The translations under genes were made by a program, and so were the position numbers. Below, piece after piece: positions 41,872-49,838 of a DNA stretch of 64,000 nt. The notes under the pieces were generated by a model, which saw only the letters and a list, made by a program, of their open reading frames with translations, was not told the origin of the DNA and did not search any database. The stretch's first letter is position 1. Every line of letters starts with the position of its first letter. The stretch covers positions 1-64,000 of the forward strand of contig NZ_SMKL01000029.1 of NCBI RefSeq assembly GCF_004348545.1, written 5' to 3'. The DNA is from Jiangella ureilytica. GTDB lineage: Bacteria; Actinomycetota; Actinomycetes; Jiangellales; Jiangellaceae.

Positions 41872-42660
41872 TCATTCTGCTCGCGATTGCGGGACCTGCG
41901 CCTCCTCGAGCTGGTCGCGGCGGAAGATCTTGCGGCCGAGCCAGGTGACGGGGTCGAAGGACCGGTCGACGACGCGCTCCTTCATCGGGATGATCGCGTT
42001 GTCGGTGATGTGGATGCCCTCGGGGCACACCTCGGTGCAGCACTTGGTGATGTTGCACAGCCCGATGCCGGCCTGCTCGCGGGCCAGCTGCCGGCGGTCG
42101 TTGGTGTCCAGCGGGTGCATCTCGAGCTCGGCGTAGCGCAGGAAGAACCGCGGGCCGGAGAACTGCGGCTTGTTCTCCTCGTGGTCGCGGATGACGTGGC
42201 ACACCGTCTGGCAGAGGAAGCACTCGATGCACTTGCGGAACTCCTGGCCCCGCTCGACGTCGACCTGCTGCATGCGGTAGGCGCCGTCGGCCGGGCGGGG
42301 CTCCGGCGCGAACGCCGGGATCGTCTCGGCGACCTTGTAGTTGTACGACACGTCGGTGACGAGGTCGCGGATGACGGGGAAGGCGCGCAGCGGTGTCACC
42401 GTCACCGTCTCGCCGTCCTCGAACGTCGACAGCCGGGTCATGCACGCCAGCCGCGGCTTGCCGTTGATCTCGGTGCTGCACGAGCCGCACTTGCCGGCCT
42501 TGCAGTTCCACCGCACGGCGAGGTCGCCGGACTGCGTCGCCTGGATGCGGTGCAGCGCGTCGAGGACCACCTCGCCCTCCTCGACGGGGACGGTGTAGTC
42601 CACCAGCTCCCCGCCGGTGGCGTCGCCACGCCACACCTTCATCTGCAGGTCGTATCCCAC
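41872..42660 (-). CDS. sdhB: Succinate dehydrogenase iron-sulfur subunit (Sdh1 type)
   Basis: 262 aa. [2Fe-2S] ligands lie in NCKAGKCGSCSTEINGKPRL plus a following Cys, and the C-terminal ferredoxin domain holds RKCIECFLCQTVCH and LCNITKCCTEVCPEGI for the remaining clusters. It transfers electrons from the flavoprotein to the quinone site. Last gene of sdhC-sdhA-sdhB. Start GTG at 42660, with AGGAGG upstream. Actinobacterial Sdh1-type spacing (compare mycobacterial Rv0247c, from memory). Confidence 0.94.
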   Translation of the reverse strand: MGYDLQMKVWRGDATGGELVDYTVPVEEGEVVLDALHRIQATQSGDLAVRWNCKAGKCGSCSTEINGKPRLACMTRLSTFEDGETVTVTPLRAFPVIRDLVTDVSYNYKVAETIPAFAPEPRPADGAYRMQQVDVERGQEFRKCIECFLCQTVCHVIRDHEENKPQFSGPRFFLRYAELEMHPLDTNDRRQLAREQAGIGLCNITKCCTEVCPEGIHITDNAIIPMKERVVDRSFDPVTWLGRKIFRRDQLEEAQVPQSRAE

Positions 42661-42688
42661 TTCACGCCTCCTCGGCGGTCACACGTCG

Positions 42689-44476
42689 CTAGTTGAAGAG
42701 CTCACGCAGCTCGTCGGGCATCTGGGGGAGCGGCTCGGGGGTGATGCCCACGCCGTCGCCGTCGATCCGGCAGTGCAGGTTGACCCTGCCCCAGGAGTCG
42801 TCGGTGGCGGGGTAGTCGTCGCGGGTGTGCCCGCCCCGGCTCTCGGTCCGCTCGAGCGCCGCGCGTGCGATGCACTCGGAGACCCGCAGCATGTTGTGCA
42901 GGTCCAGCGCCAGGTGCCAGCCCGGGTTGTACTGCCGGTGCCCCTCGACGCTGAGCCGCGTGATCCGCTCCCAGAGGCCGGCGAGGTCGGTGAGCGCCTG
43001 CTCCATCTCGTCGGCGGTCCGGATGATGCCGACCAGGTTGTGCATGACCTCCTGCAGGTCTTGCTGGACGGCGTACGGGTTCTCGCCGCCCTCGATGCCG
43101 AACGGCGCCAGCGCGTGCTCGGAGGCCGCGCGGATGTCGTCGTCGCCGACCTCGGGGCGCCGGCGCAGCCGGGCCGCCGCGTAGGCCGCGTTGAGCCCGG
43201 TTCGCCGGCCGAAGACCAGCAGGTCCGACAGCGAGTTGCCGCCCAGCCGGTTGGCGCCGTGCATGCCGCCGGCCACCTCGCCCGCGGCGTACAGGCCCTG
43301 GACCGCCGACTCGCCGGTGTCGGGGTCGACGGCGACGCCGCCCATGACGTAATGGCAGGTCGGGCCGACCTCCATCGGCTCGGCCGTGATGTCGACGTCG
43401 GCCAGCTCCTTGAACTGGTGATACATGGAAGGGAGTCGGCGCCGGACGTATTCAGGGCTGCGGCGCGAGGCGATGTCGAGGAACACGCCGCCGTGGGGTG
43501 ACCCGCGCCCTGCCTTGACCTCGGCGTTGATGGCCCGGGCGACTTCGTCGCGGGGGAGCAGCTCCGGTGGCCGGCGGTTGTTCGTCTTGTCCTCGTACCA
43601 GCGGTCGGCCTCGTCCTCGGAGTCCGCCGTCTCGGCCTTGAAGAACTCGGGGATGTAGTCGAACATGAACCGGCGGCCCTCGCTGTTGCGCAGCACGCCG
43701 CCGTCGCCGCGCACCGACTCGGTGACGAGGATCCCCTTCACCGACGGCGGCCAGACCATGCCCGTCGGGTGGAACTGCACGAACTCCATGTTCACCAGGC
43801 TCGCGCCGGCCTCGAGCGCCAGCGCATGGCCGTCGCCGGTGTACTCCCACGAGTTCGACGTCACCTTGTACGACTTGCCGATGCCGCCCGTGGCCAGCAC
43901 CACCGACGGCGCGTCGAAGGCGATGAACCGGCCGGACTCGCGCCAGTAGCCGAAGGCGCCGGCGATGCGGCCGTCGCCCTTCACCAGCTTGGTGATCGTG
44001 CACTCCATGAACACCTCGATGCCGAGGGCCACGGCGCGCTGCTGCAGTGTGCGGATCAGCTCGAGGCCGGTGCGGTCACCGACGTGCGCCAGCCGGGCGT
44101 AGCGGTGCCCGCCGAAGTCGCGCTGCGAGATCAGGCCGTCGGGGGTGCGGTCGAACAGCGCGCCCCACTCCTCGAGCTCGCGGACGCGGTCGGGCGCCTC
44201 CTGCGCGTGCAGCTGGGCCATGCGCCAGTGGTTGAGCATCTTGCCGCCGCGCATGGTGTCGCGGAAGTGCACCTGCCAGTTGTCCTCTTTCCACACGTTC
44301 GCCATGGCGGCGGCGATGCCGCCCTCGGCCATGACGGTGTGGGCCTTGCCCAGCAGCGACTTGCAGACGATGCCGACCTTCGCCCCCGCGTCGTGGGCCG
44401 CGATGGCCGCGCGCAGTCCGGCGCCGCCGGCTCCGACCACGAGGACGTCGAAGCGGTGCCGTTCGATTTCAGCCAT
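42689..44476 (-). CDS. sdhA: Succinate dehydrogenase flavoprotein subunit
   Basis: 595 aa. FAD-binding VLVVGAGGAGLRAAI (residues 11-25), the covalent-FAD His region LGKAHTVMAEGGIAAAM (H46), QFHPTGMVWPPS and the GG-rich C-terminal FAD segment GEVAGGMHGANRLGGNSL are intact. It oxidises succinate to fumarate, feeding fumC at the left of the window. ATG at 44476 lies 16 nt after sdhC; GAGGAGC is just upstream. Confidence 0.96.
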   Translation of the reverse strand: MAEIERHRFDVLVVGAGGAGLRAAIAAHDAGAKVGIVCKSLLGKAHTVMAEGGIAAAMANVWKEDNWQVHFRDTMRGGKMLNHWRMAQLHAQEAPDRVRELEEWGALFDRTPDGLISQRDFGGHRYARLAHVGDRTGLELIRTLQQRAVALGIEVFMECTITKLVKGDGRIAGAFGYWRESGRFIAFDAPSVVLATGGIGKSYKVTSNSWEYTGDGHALALEAGASLVNMEFVQFHPTGMVWPPSVKGILVTESVRGDGGVLRNSEGRRFMFDYIPEFFKAETADSEDEADRWYEDKTNNRRPPELLPRDEVARAINAEVKAGRGSPHGGVFLDIASRRSPEYVRRRLPSMYHQFKELADVDITAEPMEVGPTCHYVMGGVAVDPDTGESAVQGLYAAGEVAGGMHGANRLGGNSLSDLLVFGRRTGLNAAYAAARLRRRPEVGDDDIRAASEHALAPFGIEGGENPYAVQQDLQEVMHNLVGIIRTADEMEQALTDLAGLWERITRLSVEGHRQYNPGWHLALDLHNMLRVSECIARAALERTESRGGHTRDDYPATDDSWGRVNLHCRIDGDGVGITPEPLPQMPDELRELFN

Positions 44477-44492
44477 GGTGTCGCTCTGCTCC

Positions 44493-45290
44493 TCAGAAGA
44501 ACCGCGGGTCGGACCAGGTGCCGGACGCGACCATCCAGATGTAGAAGTCGGTGAACGCGACCCACACCAGGGACGCCCACGCGAGCTGCGCGTGCCGGCC
44601 GTTGAGCACCGACACCATGCCCCAGGCGCGGTAGCGCACCGGGTGCTTGGAGAAGCTGCGCAGCCGGCCGCCGATGATGTGCCGGCACGAGTGGCACGAC
44701 AGGCTGTAGAGGCCCAGCAGCACGGCGTTGACGACGAGGATCAGCGTGCCCAGGCCCATGTGCCCCCACTCGCCCTCGGGCGACTTGAACGCCATGACCG
44801 CGTCATAGGTCAGCAGCACGTTGTAGGCCAGCGCCAGGTACAGGGCGTAGCGGTGGATGTTCTGCAGGATCAGCGGGAACCGCGTCTCGCCGGTGTAGCG
44901 GCGGTGCGGCTCGGCGACGGCGCAGGCCGGCGGCGACATCCAGAACGACCGGTAGTAGGCCTTGCGGTAGTAGTAGCAGGTGAGCCGCAGGCTCAGCGGG
45001 ATCACGAGGATCAGCACCGCCGGCGACAACGGCCACCAGTCGCCCACCCAGGTGCCGAGGTGACTGGAGCCCTCGACGCACTCGGTGGTGACGCACGGTG
45101 AATAGAACGGCGTCAGGTACGGCTCGGCGAAGTAGTGCTCGCCGACGAAGGCCCGGTAGGTCGCGTACGCCACGAAGGCGAGCAGCACCAGCGCCGTGAA
45201 CGTGGGGTAGAGCCACCAGCGGTCCGTGCGCAGCGTGCGGGCGGCGATGCGGGCCCGGGTCGGAGACTTGATTCCGGTAGGGGCGGCCAT
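44493..45290 (-). CDS. sdhC: Succinate dehydrogenase membrane anchor (single-subunit, Sdh1 type)
   Basis: 265 aa with about five hydrophobic segments (about 25-45, 88-105, 145-165, 180-200, 235-255). Aromatic and His-rich sequence (LQNIHRYALYLALAYN; SLSCHSCRHIIGG) could provide heme and quinone contacts. A single larger anchor preceding sdhA and sdhB is the actinobacterial Sdh1 arrangement (compare Rv0249c-Rv0247c, from memory). First gene of the operon. ATG at 45290. Confidence 0.88.
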   Translation of the reverse strand: MAAPTGIKSPTRARIAARTLRTDRWWLYPTFTALVLLAFVAYATYRAFVGEHYFAEPYLTPFYSPCVTTECVEGSSHLGTWVGDWWPLSPAVLILVIPLSLRLTCYYYRKAYYRSFWMSPPACAVAEPHRRYTGETRFPLILQNIHRYALYLALAYNVLLTYDAVMAFKSPEGEWGHMGLGTLILVVNAVLLGLYSLSCHSCRHIIGGRLRSFSKHPVRYRAWGMVSVLNGRHAQLAWASLVWVAFTDFYIWMVASGTWSDPRFF

Positions 45291-45403
45291 ATCTCTTGTG
45301 CGCTCTTTTCAGAGGACGGGGGGACGGGGACGAACGGGCCTCACGCGACGGCGGGTTCGGGGTAGCCGAAGTACGCTTCTCAGCTGAGGCTCAGGAGGCC
45401 CGC

Positions 45404-45691
45404 TCACGGGGCGCGCCGGTCGGGGGCACCCAGGCCCTCGTCCTCCGCGCCGGCCCACATGCTGGGGTCGTACGGCTCGTCGGGCACGACCTCCAGTTGC
45501 CGAACCGGATACGGCCCATGGCCGGGCTGGGGGTCGCCGAGCTCGTCGAGGTCGTCGCCGAGCCGCGCCACGTCGCTGACCAGCCGCCGAACGCCGAGGG
45601 TGTCGCCGTAGTGCAGGCGCAGGGTGGCCACGGCCGCGTCCAGTGCGGACACGGCTTCGGCCACGGCGGCGCGGCTCTCGTGCACTCCCAT
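45404..45691 (-). CDS. Small acidic hypothetical protein
   Basis: 95 aa, cytoplasmic. The helical N-terminus (SRAAVAEAVSALDAAVATLR) is followed by LVSDVARLGDDLDELGDPQPGHGPYP and an acidic C-terminus (VPDEPYDPSMWAGAEDEG). Not recognised, but codon use and a GGGAGG site 5 nt before the ATG at 45691 support a real gene. It lies upstream of sdhC on the same strand, 113 nt away, so it could share its transcript. Confidence 0.65.
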   Translation of the reverse strand: MGVHESRAAVAEAVSALDAAVATLRLHYGDTLGVRRLVSDVARLGDDLDELGDPQPGHGPYPVRQLEVVPDEPYDPSMWAGAEDEGLGAPDRRAP

Positions 45692-45841
45692 CACAGCCTC
45701 CCGCGAGCGTCGGTGGTCGCGATAGGCCGCAGCCTGGCACGGGTCCCGGCGCGAATCCAGGGGTTGGCGGCGATGGGATCAACGTCACATGGCCGCACCC
45801 TTGATTTTCCGGACGGTCATGTTGTCAAATTCGCGCGGCTA

Positions 45842-45884
45842 TGCAAAGGCATGGTTGCAAAGAAATGTTGGGAAGCGCTACGGT
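45842..45884 (+). promoter_or_regulatory. Promoter and operator-like repeats of the ArsR/MFS operon
   Basis: TTGCAA (45855-45860), 18-bp spacer, TACGGT (45879-45884), 6 nt before the ATG at 45891: a likely leaderless promoter. TGCAAAG occurs at 45842-45848 and again at 45856-45862, a direct repeat with 14-bp period covering the -35 box; probable autoregulation site. Confidence 0.55.
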
Positions 45885-45890
45885 CCTGAC

Positions 45891-46487
45891 ATGCCCGAAG
45901 CGCCCCGGCGCCGCATCGACGCGACCACCCTCCGCGGCCTGGCGCACCCGCTGCGGGTGCAGCTCTACGACGCGCTGGTCACCTACGGCCCGGCGACGGC
46001 GACCCTGCTGTCCGAGCGGTTCGGTGAGAGCAGCGCCTCCACCAGCTACCACCTGCGCCAGCTGGCCAAGCACGGCTTCGTCGAGGAGGACCCGGCCCGC
46101 GGCGTGGGCCGCGAGCGGTTCTGGCGCGCCTACCCCGGCGGCAGCGAGCTGGACCGCTACGACCTCTCCGACGGCGCCAACGGCGAGGCCGCCCGGCTCG
46201 TGGTCGACGAGTTCCAGCGAGCGCAGTCCGCCCGGCTCGAGCACTGGCTCGCGGTCGGGTACCAGCAGGTGCCGCGCGAGTGGGGCGAGGCGACCATGAA
46301 CTCCACGGCGCACCTTCGCCTGCTGCCCGAGGAGCTGGCCCGGCTCAGTGCCGAGCTCACCGCCGTCGTCGACGCCTGGCGCGACACCGTGGCCGAGCGC
46401 GAGAGCGTGGGCGACCCCGCCGACGGGTCGAGGATCGTCGAGGTGCAGGTCCGCACGTTCCCCGTCGCGGCGCAGGACGTCCCGTGA
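45891..46487 (+). CDS. ArsR-type winged-helix regulator
   Basis: 198 aa. Winged helix at about residues 10-80: LRGLAHPLRVQLYDALVTYG, then ATLLSERFGESSASTSYHLR, then KHGFVEEDP. The C-terminal part is helical and may bind a ligand. No metal-binding Cys motif, so a drug or metabolite sensor is more likely than a metal sensor. ATG at 45891 follows TACGGT by 6 nt. It overlaps the MFS gene by 4 nt (GTGA), a standard repressor/efflux pair in actinobacteria. Confidence 0.88.
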   Translation: MPEAPRRRIDATTLRGLAHPLRVQLYDALVTYGPATATLLSERFGESSASTSYHLRQLAKHGFVEEDPARGVGRERFWRAYPGGSELDRYDLSDGANGEAARLVVDEFQRAQSARLEHWLAVGYQQVPREWGEATMNSTAHLRLLPEELARLSAELTAVVDAWRDTVAERESVGDPADGSRIVEVQVRTFPVAAQDVP

Positions 46488-47719
46488 CGGTCGAGGCCGC
46501 GCGGGACCGGCGGCTCGGCCCGTCGTTCACCCGGCTCTGGGGCGCGGCCATCGGCAGCAACCTGTCCGACGGGTTCGCCGCCACCGCCGCGCCGCTGCTG
46601 GCCGCCACGCTGACCCGCGACCCCGTCCTCATCTCCCTGGTCGGCGTCGCGCAGTTCCTGCCCTGGCTGCTCCTCGGCGTGCTGTCCGGCAGCGTCGTCG
46701 ATCGCTACGACCGGCGCCGGGTCGCCGCCGTGGCCTGCGCGGTGCGGGCCGTGGTCGCCGCCGGGGTCTGCGTGCTGGTCGCGACCGACACCATGGTCAT
46801 GGCCGTGCTCGTCGCCGCGGTGCTCGTGTTCGGCGCGTTCGAGACCGTGGCCGACGGGTCGATGCAGGCCATGGTGCCGTCGATCGCCGGCCGCGACGGC
46901 GACGGCGCCCGGCTGGTGCGGGCCAACAGCCGCCTGCAGGGCACCGAGGTCGTGGCACAGAACTTCGTCGCCGCCCCGCTGGCCGGCGTGCTGTTCGCGG
47001 TGGCGGCGGCGCTGCCGTTCGTCGCGCACTCGGCCGGTTACGTGCTGGCGGCCGTGCTCGTCCTCATGCTGCCGATCGGCGCCGGGCGGGCGCATCGCGG
47101 TGACCAGCCGAAGGAGAAGGTGACCCGCCGCTCGCTGGCCGAGGGCATCAGGTTCCTCGCCGGCCACCCGGTGCTGAGCCGGCTGTGGGCGCTCAACATC
47201 GTGCTCGCGATGCTCAACGCGCTGGCCCAGGCGGTGTTCGTCCTCTACGTCCTCGAGCTGCTGGACCTGCCCGAGGCCGTCTACGGCGTGTTCGCCATGG
47301 CCGCCGCCGTGGGCGCGGTGCTCGGCGCGCTGGTCGCGCCGCGGCTGATCCGCCGGCTCGGCCGCGGCCGGGTGATGCTCGGGTCGGTACTGCTGACCGG
47401 GACGTCCTATGCGCTGTGCGGGTTCGTCCCGCACGTCGCCGCCGCGAGCGCCGGCCTGGTGATCGTCGGCGGCAGCGTGGCCGCCTGGAACATCGTCAGC
47501 ATCACCGTCCGGCAGGAGCTGGTGCCGGACCGCTTGCTCGGCCGTGTCCACGGGGCCTGGCGGACCTTCGGCTGGGGGCTGATGCCGGTGGGCACGCTCC
47601 TCGGCGGACTGCTCGGCAGCATCGACCTCCGGCTGCCCTTCATCGTCGGCGGAATGGGCATCGCGGCCGGGGGATTGTTACTGGGCAGGACGCTTTCTGT
47701 CCTGTCCAAGACGGATTAG
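46484..47719 (+). CDS. MFS transporter (MFS_3/enterobactin-exporter-like)
   Basis: 411 aa with about 12 membrane helices. GSVVDRYDRRRV between helices 2 and 3 is the MFS loop motif. FVAAPLAGVLFAVAAALPF and VRQELVPDRLLGRVHG are typical of MFS_3 exporters. Probably exports a drug or metabolite sensed by the upstream ArsR-type repressor. GTG at 46484 overlaps that gene's stop. Confidence 0.88.
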   Translation: MTVEAARDRRLGPSFTRLWGAAIGSNLSDGFAATAAPLLAATLTRDPVLISLVGVAQFLPWLLLGVLSGSVVDRYDRRRVAAVACAVRAVVAAGVCVLVATDTMVMAVLVAAVLVFGAFETVADGSMQAMVPSIAGRDGDGARLVRANSRLQGTEVVAQNFVAAPLAGVLFAVAAALPFVAHSAGYVLAAVLVLMLPIGAGRAHRGDQPKEKVTRRSLAEGIRFLAGHPVLSRLWALNIVLAMLNALAQAVFVLYVLELLDLPEAVYGVFAMAAAVGAVLGALVAPRLIRRLGRGRVMLGSVLLTGTSYALCGFVPHVAAASAGLVIVGGSVAAWNIVSITVRQELVPDRLLGRVHGAWRTFGWGLMPVGTLLGGLLGSIDLRLPFIVGGMGIAAGGLLLGRTLSVLSKTD

Positions 47720-47734
47720 ACAGGAGGATTTCCG

Positions 47735-47754
47735 GGAACGTTCGTGTCCGTTCC
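47735..47754 (+). terminator. Small hairpin after the MFS gene
   Basis: GGAACG (47735-47740), 8-nt loop, CGTTCC (47749-47754), 15 nt after the MFS stop; short but correctly placed. The remainder of 47755-47901 should hold the promoter of the binding-protein gene; I see no convincing -35/-10 pair. Confidence 0.4.
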
Positions 47755-47901
47755 GTTGTGATTTCGTAGCCTGCCGTCCCAGTTGGGTTTCAGGTCAGTA
47801 ACAGCGCGCCCTGCCACCTTGTGTGTACGTCAGTAGCGGTGATGGTGTTAGCCCACTCTCATTCTGCGATCCTTGCGATCCGACACACGAGGAGTCAGAC
47901 C

Positions 47902-49662
47902 TTGACCACCAAGCGCAGGGGTATGGCGGTCTTCGCCGTCCTCACGGCAGGGGCGCTGGCGCTCTCTGCTTGTGGCGGCGGCGACGACGACAGCAACGAG
48001 TCCGGCGGCGGCAACACTGAGTCCCCCGCCGAGTCGGGCGGCGACCCCATCACGGTCGCGTCCGACGCGGAGTTCACGTCGTACAACGGCAACTCCGAGA
48101 CCGGCAACGGCACGTGGAACGCGTTCGTCCTCAACGGCGTCCAGGACGGCTTCTGGGACTACGGCCCGCAGGGCGAGATCGTCCGCAACGAGGCGTTCGG
48201 CACGTACGAGGTGACCTCCGAGGACCCGCTGACCGTCCGCTACACCTTCGCCGAGGACGCCACCTGGTCCGACGGCGTGGCGATCGACTGCGACGACCTC
48301 CTGCTGGAGTGGGCGACCCAGGGCGCCGGCTACGAGACCGCGGAGATCGGCGAGGACGGCAACCCGATCCCGCTGTTCCGGGTCCCCGGCACCACCGGTT
48401 ACGACCTGGTGGCCAAGCCGACCTGCCAGCCCGGTGACAAGGAAGTCGAGTTCGTCTACTCCGAGCCGTTCGCCGACTGGCAGCAGGTGACGAACACCAA
48501 CATGCTCCCGGCCCACATCGTGGCCGAGCAGGCCGGCATCACGCCGGAGGACCTCGTCACCGCCATCCAGAACGACGACCTCACGGCGCTCGCACCGGTC
48601 GCGGAGTTCTGGAACACCGGCTGGGACATGGAGCCCGGCGCTCTGCTCGACCCGGCCGTGCTGCCCTCCTCGGGTCCGTACGTGATCGACAGCTGGGAGG
48701 CGGGCCAGTCGCTGACGCTCGTCGCCAACGAGAACTACTACGGCGACCCCCCGGCGACCGACACCATCGTCATCCGGTTCATCCCGCAGGACCAGCAGGT
48801 CCAGGCGCTGGCCAACGGCGAGGTCGACGTCATCGCCCCGCAGGTCAACGTCGACCTCGTGGCCTCGCTCGAGGCGCTGGGCGACCAGGTCACCATGATC
48901 ACCGGTGACGAGATGACCTGGGAGCACCTCGACTTCAACCAGACGCCGGGTGCGGTCATGGCCGACCCGAACCTGCGCCAGGCGTTCGCCATGTGCGTCC
49001 CGCGCCAGCAGATCGTCGACAACCTCATCGCCCCGGCCAACCCCGAGGCGGTCGTCATGAACCTGCGCGAGTTCTTCCCGTGGGACCCCGAGTACGACCA
49101 GGTCGTCGGCGAGGCCTACGGCGGCGAGTACGACGAGCCCGACATCGAGGGCGCTGCGGCGCTGATCGAGGCGGCCGGCGCCACCGGCACCCAGGTCCGC
49201 ATCCTGCGGTCCGACCCGAACCCGCGTCGCGCCGACACCGTGGCGGCCATCAAGGCCTCCTGCGACCAGGCCGGCTTCGAGATCGTCGACACCCCGACCC
49301 CCGACCTGGGCGCGGGCATCACCGACGTGACCAGCTACGAGGTCGCGCTGTTCGCGTGGGCCGGCTCCGGTGTCATGACCTCCGGCGCCTCGCTCTACCG
49401 CACCGCCGAGGGTCAGAACCCGTACGGCTACTCCAACCCGGCCGTCGACGCGGCCTGGGACGAGCTGGTCGTGACGACCGACGAGGCTCGCCAGGTGGAG
49501 CTGCTGACCGAGATCGAGACCCACCTCTGGGCCGACCTGTTCAGCATCCCGCTGTACGCGCACCCGGGTGTCACGGCGCACGCGCCCGACGTCACGGGCG
49601 TCCAGCAGAACGCCGCCCAGACCCAGGTGTCGTTCAACATGGAAGAGTGGTCGCGCTCCTGA
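47902..49662 (+). CDS. Peptide-type ABC transporter substrate-binding lipoprotein (family 5)
   Basis: 586 aa. TTG at 47902 is chosen: GAGGAG lies 7 nt upstream and the product then starts with a basic n-region (TTKRRG), a hydrophobic core and lipobox LSAC, followed by a Gly/Asp/Glu linker. Family-5 features: DLLLEWATQGAGYE, AEFWNTGWDMEPGALLDPA, GPYVIDSWEAGQSLTLVANE and PNLRQAFAMCVPRQQI. It binds oligopeptides or a similar solute for the permeases and ATPases at 49839-54588. Two strong hairpins separate it from the permease gene, which should leave the binding protein in excess. It is only distantly related to the two binding proteins at 57088 and 61012. Confidence 0.9.
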   Translation: MTTKRRGMAVFAVLTAGALALSACGGGDDDSNESGGGNTESPAESGGDPITVASDAEFTSYNGNSETGNGTWNAFVLNGVQDGFWDYGPQGEIVRNEAFGTYEVTSEDPLTVRYTFAEDATWSDGVAIDCDDLLLEWATQGAGYETAEIGEDGNPIPLFRVPGTTGYDLVAKPTCQPGDKEVEFVYSEPFADWQQVTNTNMLPAHIVAEQAGITPEDLVTAIQNDDLTALAPVAEFWNTGWDMEPGALLDPAVLPSSGPYVIDSWEAGQSLTLVANENYYGDPPATDTIVIRFIPQDQQVQALANGEVDVIAPQVNVDLVASLEALGDQVTMITGDEMTWEHLDFNQTPGAVMADPNLRQAFAMCVPRQQIVDNLIAPANPEAVVMNLREFFPWDPEYDQVVGEAYGGEYDEPDIEGAAALIEAAGATGTQVRILRSDPNPRRADTVAAIKASCDQAGFEIVDTPTPDLGAGITDVTSYEVALFAWAGSGVMTSGASLYRTAEGQNPYGYSNPAVDAAWDELVVTTDEARQVELLTEIETHLWADLFSIPLYAHPGVTAHAPDVTGVQQNAAQTQVSFNMEEWSRS

Positions 49663-49668
49663 CCGTTG

Positions 49669-49699
49669 CCGGTCCGGCCGGGAATCCCGGCCGGACCGG
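49669..49699 (+). terminator. Intercistronic hairpin 1
   Basis: Perfect 14-bp stem (CCGGTCCGGCCGGG / CCCGGCCGGACCGG) with a 3-nt loop, 6 nt after the binding-protein stop. Partial terminator or mRNA 3'-end stabiliser. Confidence 0.75.
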
Positions 49700-49705
49700 C
49701 CCGCT

Positions 49706-49743
49706 GGTTCGGGCCAGGGGCGCCAACGCCCCTGGCCCGAACC
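49706..49743 (+). terminator. Intercistronic hairpin 2
   Basis: Perfect 17-bp stem (GGTTCGGGCCAGGGGCG and its complement) with loop CCAA, directly after hairpin 1. About 95 nt then separate it from the permease ATG. Confidence 0.75.
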
Positions 49744-49838
49744 TTGCGCCGATGCCCGCACCCACCACGTCGGGCGGAGGTGTGAGACCTTACGAGGGTT
49801 GGACCTGATCTGATGACTGTCGACGGGCTGGTGTAGCC

